Origin: Arthrobacter sp. SLBN-112
Lineage (GTDB): Bacteria > Actinomycetota > Actinomycetes > Actinomycetales > Micrococcaceae
Length of the DNA stretch: 64,000 nucleotides
NCBI RefSeq assembly: GCF_030944625.1
Contig: NZ_JAUSXY010000001.1
Location: 3,906,001 to 3,970,000, forward strand
Reading direction: 5' to 3'
Every line of letters begins with the position of its first letter. The stretch's first letter is position 1. Both the position numbers and the translations under genes were made by a program. Positions 55,559 through 64,000 of the stretch are shown one piece after another. Below the pieces are notes generated by a model. That model saw only the letters and a list, made by a program, of their open reading frames with translations, ran no database searches and was not told where the DNA came from.

Positions 55559-56629
55559 ATGACTGCTCCCATCGCCACGCCATGGCTGACCAGCCAGCCT
55601 GACCAGGACCCCCGGTCCGCCACGGGGGATCCGCTTCGCTGGGGAATCATCGCAACGGGCAGCATTGCCCGCGCCGTCTCACAGGATCTCGCGTTGCTCC
55701 GGGACGCCCGGCTGTACGCCGTCAGTTCCCGGGCGCAGGACTCCGCGGACGCGTTCGCAGTTGCCTACGATTTTGAGAAAGCCTACGGGGACGACGACGG
55801 TGTTCCCGGCTACCAGCGGCTCCTCGCCGATGACGCTGTGGACGTGGTTTACGTCGCAACGCCGCACGCGCAGCATCACGAGATTGTCCTCGCCGCCCTC
55901 AACGCCGGCAAGCATGTGCTGTGCGAAAAAGCCTTCACCATCAACGCCCGCGAAGCGGCCGAGCTCATCGATGTTGCCCGGAGCCGGAAGCTGTTCCTGA
56001 TGGAAGCAGTCTGGAGCCGGTTCCTGCCCTCAATGCAGCGGGCTTTCGAAATTGCCGCTTCGGGTGAACTGGGCGATATCCACTGGATCAGCGCCGACCT
56101 CGGCTTTCCTGCGCCGTACTCACCCACCGCCAGGCTCTGGGCGCGCGAAGACGGCGGCGGTGCGCTGCTGGATTTGTCCGTTTATCCACTCCTCTGGGCG
56201 CTTGGCACCCTTGGCTTTCCCCAGACTGTGAGCGCCACGGGGTTCGTTAACGACGACGGCGTGGACGCCCAAAACGCGATGACTCTCGGTTACAGCCACG
56301 CAGCCCAGGTCCAACTCAGCTCATCGCTGTTGGCGCATGGTCCCCGGACCGCCACTGTTGCCGGAAGCCTGGGGTTCCTGCAGAGCGTCGGATCCATCAA
56401 CAGTCCGCGCGAACTCATCATCGCCAATGGGTGGGAAAACCGCCGGATGGAAACGTTCGACGTTGTGGGAAAGGGCTATACCTACGAACTGCGCGAAGTG
56501 ATGCGGTGTGTCCAACAGGGACTCACCGAAAGCCCGGTGATGCCTCTCGAGGATTCGCTGAACACGATGCGGCTGTTCGACGGCGTCCGCGCGCAATTGG
56601 GCGTAACGTACCCCAACGACAGCCACTAG
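55559..56629 (+). CDS. Gfo/Idh/MocA family oxidoreductase
   Basis: 356 residues, NAD(P)-dependent sugar or inositol dehydrogenase family. The Rossmann part has WGIIATGSIARAVSQDLAL at residues 28-46, the conserved LCEKAFTINAREAAEL (EKP-like motif with Ala for Pro) and FLMEAVWSRFLPSMQ. The second domain has DLSVYPLLWALGTLG. It resembles dihydrodiol/trans-acenaphthene-type dehydrogenases of the family. CAGGAT 6 nt before the ATG looks like a -10 box, suggesting a leaderless transcript. Substrate unknown. Confidence 0.92.
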   Translation: MTAPIATPWLTSQPDQDPRSATGDPLRWGIIATGSIARAVSQDLALLRDARLYAVSSRAQDSADAFAVAYDFEKAYGDDDGVPGYQRLLADDAVDVVYVATPHAQHHEIVLAALNAGKHVLCEKAFTINAREAAELIDVARSRKLFLMEAVWSRFLPSMQRAFEIAASGELGDIHWISADLGFPAPYSPTARLWAREDGGGALLDLSVYPLLWALGTLGFPQTVSATGFVNDDGVDAQNAMTLGYSHAAQVQLSSSLLAHGPRTATVAGSLGFLQSVGSINSPRELIIANGWENRRMETFDVVGKGYTYELREVMRCVQQGLTESPVMPLEDSLNTMRLFDGVRAQLGVTYPNDSH

Positions 56630-56739
56630 CGCTTGGGCCGATTTCCACGATTGTTTGCGCCAACCCCTAGACTTCCCGGAATGTCCGGTCCTACCCTGTA
56701 GACAGCATCGATTGCACCGGTCACTGGGGGGTGGTACGT

Positions 56740-57696
56740 ATGGCTCGAATGAGTTCGCCATGGCGTGCCATGCGCCCGGCCCTCCTCGCCGGGGCAGCGG
56801 CAGTCATGTGGCTGACGCTTTCGTCCACGGCAGCATCCGCCGACGCCGGATCGGACTCCTCGTCCCTCCCAGGCGGTGCCACCGGCACGGTTCTATCCCT
56901 GGCCCATAGCCTTGCGGATACGGTTTCACCGCCTCCTGCCGGCTCCGCGGCGGGAGTTACTGCTGAACCCGGGCTGGCGCAACCTGTAGCCGCACGGATT
57001 TCCGGACTGGCGGACAACGCCATCGCGGGCGCTCCCGTGCTGGAGCAGGTGGTTCCGCCGGGAACTGTTTCCACAGTGTCTGCTCCGCTTGCTGAGGTTG
57101 CCGATGCCGCGACGACCGGGGCGGTGCAGGTGGTTGTGGCCCCCGCAGCCGAGGCCGTTCCCGTGCTCCAGCCCATTTCTGATCTCCTGACCGGCGCCTC
57201 CACAGTGGCCCTTCCTGCTCCGCCCATCAACGCCCTAAAAGCAGATCTTCCTGCCGTGGTCATCGCGGATCCTGAGGTTGCCCAGCCTGCGCCATTGGAA
57301 GCGCCCGCGGCCGCCCTGGAAACACCGTCGGAACCGGGCCCGGATTCCGGGGCGCTGCTGAACGAGCTTGGGGTCTGGGACGACGCCAGGTTGCAGACCA
57401 CGGGTAATGCTGCCCTGGCAAGCATATTCGGGCAGTATTCGGCAATGCCTGCCTCCGCTGATCCTGATTCCGGGCAATCCCTTCCCGTTGACCCGGCGCA
57501 GCTGCCTGACCGGGTTCCTGCGGTCCCTGCGTCCGGTACGGGCAGCGGCGGATCATCCGGAGGTCCGTCCGGGGCCGCCGCGTGGCTTAGCCCGTTCGAC
57601 TTTGGTTTTGAACACCCCGGCGCAGCCCCCGCCGGGGAGGCTTCCGAGCACCTCCCTGCTCCGGTATCGTTCGACCCCGGTTCTTCACCTGACTAG
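56740..57696 (+). CDS. Secreted Ala/Pro/Ser-rich protein, function unknown
   Basis: About 318 residues, not recognised. The ATG at 56740 has GGGGGTGG upstream; a GTG at 56731 is possible. A signal peptide (RPALLAGAAAVMWLTLSSTAASA) is followed by a low-complexity Ala/Val/Pro-rich chain without cysteines and without a sorting motif or C-terminal membrane segment. Its composition is similar to the repeat surface protein encoded 88 bp downstream, and the two may form an envelope-associated pair. Confidence 0.75.
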   Translation: MARMSSPWRAMRPALLAGAAAVMWLTLSSTAASADAGSDSSSLPGGATGTVLSLAHSLADTVSPPPAGSAAGVTAEPGLAQPVAARISGLADNAIAGAPVLEQVVPPGTVSTVSAPLAEVADAATTGAVQVVVAPAAEAVPVLQPISDLLTGASTVALPAPPINALKADLPAVVIADPEVAQPAPLEAPAAALETPSEPGPDSGALLNELGVWDDARLQTTGNAALASIFGQYSAMPASADPDSGQSLPVDPAQLPDRVPAVPASGTGSGGSSGGPSGAAAWLSPFDFGFEHPGAAPAGEASEHLPAPVSFDPGSSPD

Positions 57697-57770
57697 TTGA
57701 GGCCGCCTGCCCTTTTCGGGCAACACGTGGCATAACGGGCAGCGGATCGCGCGCCCGAACCTCAACTTTT
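57695..57770 (+). terminator. Long hairpin overlapping the stop codon, followed by TTTT
   Basis: Outer arms AGTTGAGG (57695-57702) and CCTCAACT (57760-57767), inner arms CTGCCC (57707-57712) and GGGCAG (57737-57742), then TTTTC. The ribosome binding site AGGAG of the next gene follows immediately, so it could attenuate expression of the repeat protein rather than simply terminate. Confidence 0.5.
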
Positions 57771-57784
57771 CAGGAGTAATCACC

Positions 57785-59224
57785 ATGAGTACCAACCTTC
57801 GCAGGGGGCTGCTTGGCACCCTCTTTGCCGGCGGCCTTCTGGCCTTCGGCTGCACCGCCGCAAACGCAGCGGACACAACCAGCGGGACTGACCTTTCCGC
57901 GTCCGCCCTCATCTCGGCGGCGCCCACTGATTCGACGTCGTTGGGCCTGCTGGGTGACCCAACGCCGTCGAGCTCAACGGGCGTCGCCGCCGCCGTGGAC
58001 GTCAACCTCGGCACCAACGCCACCGGCACAGGCACCGGGACCACCGTCGACGCAGCCGTAACCCTCGGCACCGCCACCGACCCCGCAACCACCGGCACCA
58101 CCGACCTGGCAGCCGCAGCGGACGTCAACCTCGGCACCAATGCCACCGGCACAGGCACCGGGACCACCGTCGACGCAGCCGTAACCCTCGGCACCGCCAC
58201 CGACCCCGCAACCACCGGCACCACCGACCTGGCCGCCGCAGCGGACGTCAACCTCGGCGTCGGCACCAACGCCACCGGCACAGGAACCGCCACCGTTGAC
58301 GCAGCCGTAACCCTCGGCACCGCCACCGACCCCGCAACCACCGGGACCACCGACCTGGCCGCCGCGGCAGACGTCAACCTCGGCCTCGGCACCAACGCCA
58401 CCGGCACAGGAACCGCCACCGTTGACGCAGCCGTAACCCTCGGCACCGCCACCGACCCCGCAACCACCGGGACCACCGACCTGGCCGCCGCAGCGGACGT
58501 CAACCTCGGCCTCGGCACCAACACAGGCACCGGGACCACCGTCGACGCAGCCGTAAACCTCGGCACCGCCACCGACCCCGCAACCACCGGCACCACCGGC
58601 CTCGCCGTCGACGCAGCCGTAACCCTCGGCACCGCCGCCGACCCCGCAACCACCGGAACCACCGACCTGGCAGCCGCGGCAGACGTCAACCTCGGCCTCG
58701 GCACCAACACCACCGGTGACACGGCGAGTGGAGTCGATGCCAGCGTTGACCTGGGCACCGGAACTGCAGGCAGTGGCGGCCTGGATGCCGCCGCCGACCT
58801 CGGCATTGATCTCGGCACCGGACTTGGCGTTGACAACAGCACGGGCACCACAGGCCCGGCCGACGGCACCACCGGAGATTCCGGAACCCTTGATCCGGGA
58901 ACCAGCACCCCCGGCGCAGGCGATCCTGCGGGCAACGGCAGCGATGGCCCGGCCAGCGATGCCGGCACCCTTGACCCCGGGACCAACAACGCGGGCACGG
59001 GCGACGTCCCGGCAGCTTCCGCAGGCTCAAGGGCCGTCAGCGGAGCCATCGCCACCGTCACGGCCCCGCTCAGCAACCCTGCCACGGGAAGTTCCGCCCT
59101 CGGCAACACCGGGACAGCCAACACCAGCCTCGCCAAGACCGGCTGGGATGGATCCCTGGTGCCCCTGGCCCTGCTGCTCCTGGTGGCAGGACTCCTGGCT
59201 CTCCGCAAGCGCAAGGTCTCTTGA
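57785..59224 (+). CDS. Tandem-repeat surface protein with LAXTG sortase signal
   Basis: 479 residues. A signal peptide (GLLGTLFAGGLLAFGCTAANA) precedes about five tandem 40-42-residue repeats with consensus AAADVNLG..TNATGTGT / TVDAAVTLGTATDPATTGT, rich in Thr, Ala, Gly and Asp and without Cys or aromatic residues. Degenerate repeats and a Gly/Thr/Pro-rich stalk follow. The C-terminus SLAKTGWDGSLVPL, hydrophobic segment and RKRKVS tail form an LAXTG cell-wall sorting signal of the class E sortase type. AGGAG lies 8 nt before the ATG. Probably a wall-anchored adhesive or structural protein; Thr density suggests O-glycosylation, which is speculative. Confidence 0.85.
   Translation: MSTNLRRGLLGTLFAGGLLAFGCTAANAADTTSGTDLSASALISAAPTDSTSLGLLGDPTPSSSTGVAAAVDVNLGTNATGTGTGTTVDAAVTLGTATDPATTGTTDLAAAADVNLGTNATGTGTGTTVDAAVTLGTATDPATTGTTDLAAAADVNLGVGTNATGTGTATVDAAVTLGTATDPATTGTTDLAAAADVNLGLGTNATGTGTATVDAAVTLGTATDPATTGTTDLAAAADVNLGLGTNTGTGTTVDAAVNLGTATDPATTGTTGLAVDAAVTLGTAADPATTGTTDLAAAADVNLGLGTNTTGDTASGVDASVDLGTGTAGSGGLDAAADLGIDLGTGLGVDNSTGTTGPADGTTGDSGTLDPGTSTPGAGDPAGNGSDGPASDAGTLDPGTNNAGTGDVPAASAGSRAVSGAIATVTAPLSNPATGSSALGNTGTANTSLAKTGWDGSLVPLALLLLVAGLLALRKRKVS
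57998..58720 (+). repeat. Tandem DNA repeats of 123-126 bp inside the surface protein gene
   Basis: Units begin at GACGTCAACCTCGGC: 57998, 58121, 58244, 58370, 58496 and, after an incomplete unit, 58682. Spacing is 123, 123, 126 and 126 bp. The third codon positions are almost identical between copies, which points to recent duplication or gene conversion. Confidence 0.9.
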
Positions 59225-59462
59225 GGCCCGTCTCTGCAGGATAAGTAACGCCCGCACACAGGCGCCTGAAGCGGCTGCGTCGTGCGGGCCGGCGAGAGGA
59301 GGACACCCACCCCAAACAACGTGAGCGCAACACAAAACATGTCATCAGCACACATGTCCTTGTAGCCAATGGTCCGGCGGAAATGCTTTTACCAGCCGCC
59401 GGGCCGTTGGCGTGCCGCATTGCCAAAGCCAAGGTCAATCTGTGGTTTCACTGCGCCCCTCG

Positions 59463-59468
59463 TATAAT
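59463..59468 (+). promoter_or_regulatory. -10 box of the kinase gene
   Basis: Perfect TATAAT in a GC-rich background, 41 nt before the ATG. No clear -35. In the 285-bp gap from 59225 there is also a weak hairpin GCCCGCAC / GTGCGGGC (59250-59289) that could end the surface protein transcript. Confidence 0.55.
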
Positions 59469-59509
59469 TTGGGGTACGACAGTGCCGCAGCGCACCGGGA
59501 GGAACGGTC

Positions 59510-60739
59510 ATGGTGGCGGAATCGCCTAGCTCCATCAAGAATGAAGTGGTCGGCGGACGTTACCGTTTGAGTGAGGTAATAGGCCGGGGCGGAATGTCAT
59601 CGGTGTACTGTGCCCACGACGAAAACCTCGGCCGCGACGTCGCCTTGAAACTCTTCGCCCCGCAGGCCCCGGACGCGGATGAGCTCAAGCGCCAGGAAGC
59701 CGAGATCCAGTTGCTCGCCACGCTCAACCATCCGGGGCTGGTCACACTGTTCGACGCTGGAATCGACGACCGGATTCCGGACGAACCCAGGCCCTTCCTG
59801 ACCATGGAGCTCGTCGAGGGCCAGGATCTCCGCGGCCGCATCCGGCACAGCCGGGTGCCATTGGAAGAACTGTCCGTTATCGGCGCAGGAATCGCCGATG
59901 CCCTGGCCTACGTGCACGGCCTGGGCATCATCCACCGCGACGTCAAACCCGGCAACATCCTCCTGGTCCAGATCCGTCCCGGCGAGCCCCTGCGCCCCAA
60001 ACTCACCGACTTCGGCATCGCGAGGATCGTCGACTCCACCAGGCTCACCGCCACCGGGACAATGGTAGGCACCGCCGCCTACCTCAGCCCCGAGCAGGCC
60101 CTCGGCAAGCCCCTGTCGTCGGCAACCGACATCTACTCCCTGGGACTGGTTCTGCTTGAGTGCATCAAGGGCACCGTGGAGTACCCCGGCAGTGCGGTGG
60201 AATCCGCTGTTGCCCGGCTGCATCGCGCCCCGGAAATTCCCGACGACGTCCCCGCCGAATGGGCTGAGCTCATCCGCTCCATGACTTCCATCGAGCCACT
60301 CGAACGGCCAACCGCCGCCGACATCGAGACCTCGCTGCGTCACGCCCTGGTCTCGCCCGCCTCCACGCCCGGCGAGCTTGCCGCGGAGACCACCAGGGTG
60401 CTGCCCGCTATGCCCTTCCACCCGCCGTCCATCACCGCCGAAGAATCGGTGGAGGAGCTGCGCGAAGCGTCTGCACCCGCCGGAGCGGCCGATCGCAACG
60501 CAACGGCCCCGGCCGTCGCGCGGCGGCCGCCGGAGAAAAACGCCTCCCGATTGCGCCGGTTCTTCTGGCGCAAACGGTTCTGGCTGGCAGTGGTCCTCGG
60601 CATCCTGGTGGTTGCCGCAGCCGCCGCAGCGGTGATGATCAGCGTGTCCGCCCGGCCCGCCGACGTCGTGCCCTATCCCACCGTCACGGGCACCCTGGGC
60701 GACCATCTGAAGGAACTCCAGAAGAGCGTGGCCCCTTGA
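59510..60739 (+). CDS. Membrane-bound Hanks-type serine/threonine protein kinase
   Basis: 409 residues. Kinase domain about residues 18-280: glycine loop IGRGGMSSVY, ATP-binding K47 in VALKLF, catalytic D144 in HRDVKPGNILL, D167 in TDFGIAR, and activation loop TGTMVGTAAYLSPEQ with candidate phospho-Thr residues. An acidic/Pro linker leads to one membrane segment (about 359-381). The outside part is only about 28 residues, so there are no PASTA or other sensor domains. GGGAGG lies 7 nt before the ATG. The stop overlaps the next gene by 4 nt. Confidence 0.94.
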   Translation: MVAESPSSIKNEVVGGRYRLSEVIGRGGMSSVYCAHDENLGRDVALKLFAPQAPDADELKRQEAEIQLLATLNHPGLVTLFDAGIDDRIPDEPRPFLTMELVEGQDLRGRIRHSRVPLEELSVIGAGIADALAYVHGLGIIHRDVKPGNILLVQIRPGEPLRPKLTDFGIARIVDSTRLTATGTMVGTAAYLSPEQALGKPLSSATDIYSLGLVLLECIKGTVEYPGSAVESAVARLHRAPEIPDDVPAEWAELIRSMTSIEPLERPTAADIETSLRHALVSPASTPGELAAETTRVLPAMPFHPPSITAEESVEELREASAPAGAADRNATAPAVARRPPEKNASRLRRFFWRKRFWLAVVLGILVVAAAAAAVMISVSARPADVVPYPTVTGTLGDHLKELQKSVAP

Positions 60740-61239
60740 CGTTGCGCTGGACTGCCGTGGTGCGGTTGGCCGTGGCCGGCTCCGCGGCGCTGCTGGCCGC
60801 CGCCCTCCTGGGTGCGTGTGCCTCCCCCGGGACCGGCCTGCAACGGGAAGCCGCCACCCAGTTCCAGGCCCGGGTACTGGAAGTTACACAGGCGGCCTCA
60901 CAGGACGATCCTGCCTCAGCCCTCAAGGCGCTGGACGGGCTTGAGTCCGATCTCTCGGCGGCAGCGGCGAAGGGCCAGGTTTCGGAGGAACGGAGCCACA
61001 GCATCACCACCGTCGCCAGTGCCGTCAGGGCAGATCTCAACGACGCCGTTGCCGCCCAGCAAGCTGCCGCGAAAGCCGCCGAGGACGCGCGGACAGCAGC
61101 GCAGAAAGCGGCCCAGAGCCCCTCCGCCACAGCGGATGCACCCGCCTCCCAACCCGCTCCCGCCCAAGGTGGTTCGGGCAGCGGCGCGGCGGACACCGCC
61201 AAGAACAACGGCGGCGACAAGGGCAAGGGCAAGAACTAA
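60736..61239 (+). CDS. Small Ala-rich lipoprotein, function unknown
   Basis: 167 residues from a TTG at 60736 that overlaps the kinase stop (TTGA). The lipobox LLGAC acylates C28. The mature part is mostly helical, with Ala/Gln/Asp-rich heptad-like sequence (residues 40-130), and ends in a Pro/Gly/Lys tail (GGDKGKGKN). Not recognised as a named family. Translational coupling to the kinase suggests it is either the sensor partner or a protein acting in the same envelope pathway. Confidence 0.78.
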   Translation: MTLRWTAVVRLAVAGSAALLAAALLGACASPGTGLQREAATQFQARVLEVTQAASQDDPASALKALDGLESDLSAAAAKGQVSEERSHSITTVASAVRADLNDAVAAQQAAAKAAEDARTAAQKAAQSPSATADAPASQPAPAQGGSGSGAADTAKNNGGDKGKGKN

Positions 61240-61262
61240 CCCACGCCATGAGGCTGGCATGC

Positions 61263-61304
61263 AAAGAGGCGGTGCTCCGGAATCATCCGGAGCACCGCCT
61301 CTTT
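61263..61304. terminator. Bidirectional terminator between lipoprotein gene and icd
   Basis: Perfect 18-bp stem AAAGAGGCGGTGCTCCGG with a 6-nt AATCAT loop, flanked by A-run and T-run, between the convergent lipoprotein gene and icd. Confidence 0.9.
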
Positions 61305-61329
61305 TGTGGCTGCCGCAGCAGGGGGCAGG

Positions 61330-63873
<2,544 letters not shown>

Positions 63874-64000
63874 ATGATACGTACCAGGTCCCTGGCATCC
63901 GGCCTCCTGACCTTCTCCGCAGCCGCCGTGCTGGCCCTCACCTCAGCCGGCGGGGCTTCCGCCTCCCCCGCCCCGTCCGATGGGAAGACAACCCCCTCGG
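63874..64000 (+). CDS. Secreted protein, N-terminus only
   Basis: The gene runs off the right edge. ATG at 63874 with AGGA 6 nt upstream. The first 42 residues are a typical Sec signal peptide: MIRTRSLASGLLTFSAAAVL, then Ala/Leu and a cleavage site near GGASASPA. The mature part is not visible, so no function can be given. Confidence 0.7.
   Translation, partial: MIRTRSLASGLLTFSAAAVLALTSAGGASASPAPSDGKTTPS

Noticed and set aside
57998..58720. Regularly spaced repeats suggesting a CRISPR array
   Set aside because: Units are 123-126 bp, contiguous and in frame within one protein. There are no unique spacers.
57685..59355. Long open frame of about 556 codons on the minus strand opposite the repeat surface protein
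   Set aside because: It is the mirror of a low-complexity GC-rich repeat. The plus frame has a ribosome binding site, signal peptide and sorting signal; the minus frame gives Val/Pro/Arg-rich sequence with no domain.

Overview
The window is high-GC actinobacterial chromosome. Gene content and order (enolase / septum-initiator-like protein / DUF501 / Ppx-GppA; sdhCDAB; monomeric isocitrate dehydrogenase; a BMP-type nucleoside ABC operon with cdd and deoA; an OhrR-Ohr pair; ROK plus gguAB-chvE type sugar transporter) and the protein sequences point to Micrococcaceae, most likely Arthrobacter or Pseudarthrobacter. The genus is an inference. I see no phage, integrase, transposase, CRISPR array, rRNA or tRNA.

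Layout. 1-6.7 kb (minus): an S8 protease cut by the window edge, exopolyphosphatase, DUF501, a FtsB/DivIC-like protein, enolase, a MazG-type pyrophosphatase and adenosine deaminase. 6.7-15.8 kb (minus): two DedA membrane proteins, then a tight nucleoside scavenging operon in the order lipoprotein, ATPase, two permeases, cytidine deaminase, thymidine phosphorylase. 16-18 kb (minus): ohrR-ohr-quinone/enone reductase operon with a perfect OhrR-type operator. 18-20.6 kb: an M20 amidohydrolase and a mannose-1-phosphate guanylyltransferase. 20.8-24.5 kb (plus): sdhCDAB behind a clear promoter. 24.5-29.2 kb: an alpha/beta hydrolase, then an orphan sugar-binding lipoprotein divergent from a six-hairpin glycosidase-like protein, each with a LacI-type operator at its start point. 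29-39 kb: housekeeping genes (YihY, 2'-5' ligase-like, trpS, exonuclease III, NarL-type two-component system, folD, glyA, purU).

39.9-45.9 kb looks like an L-lysine to 5-aminovalerate module: an amino-acid permease and a DavB-like lysine 2-monooxygenase on the minus strand, a divergent PucR-type regulator, and a DavA-like amidase converging on the regulator. 46-51.5 kb: a ROK repressor and a multiple-monosaccharide ABC transporter. Both promoters share the same motif over the -35 box. A pectate lyase gene follows whose 5' end and signal peptide are gone. Its broken end abuts a 228-bp pair of inverted structured repeats (52901-53128), the most unusual DNA structure in the window.

53.3-64 kb: a FtsX-like permease/ATPase pair, a Gfo/Idh/MocA dehydrogenase, an Ala/Pro-rich secreted protein, a tandem-repeat surface protein ending in an LAXTG sorting signal, a membrane Ser/Thr kinase without PASTA domains overlapped by a small lipoprotein gene, monomeric isocitrate dehydrogenase, and the start of a secreted protein cut by the window edge. 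Several genes begin with GTG or TTG, and at least two (purU, ROK) appear to be transcribed without a leader.
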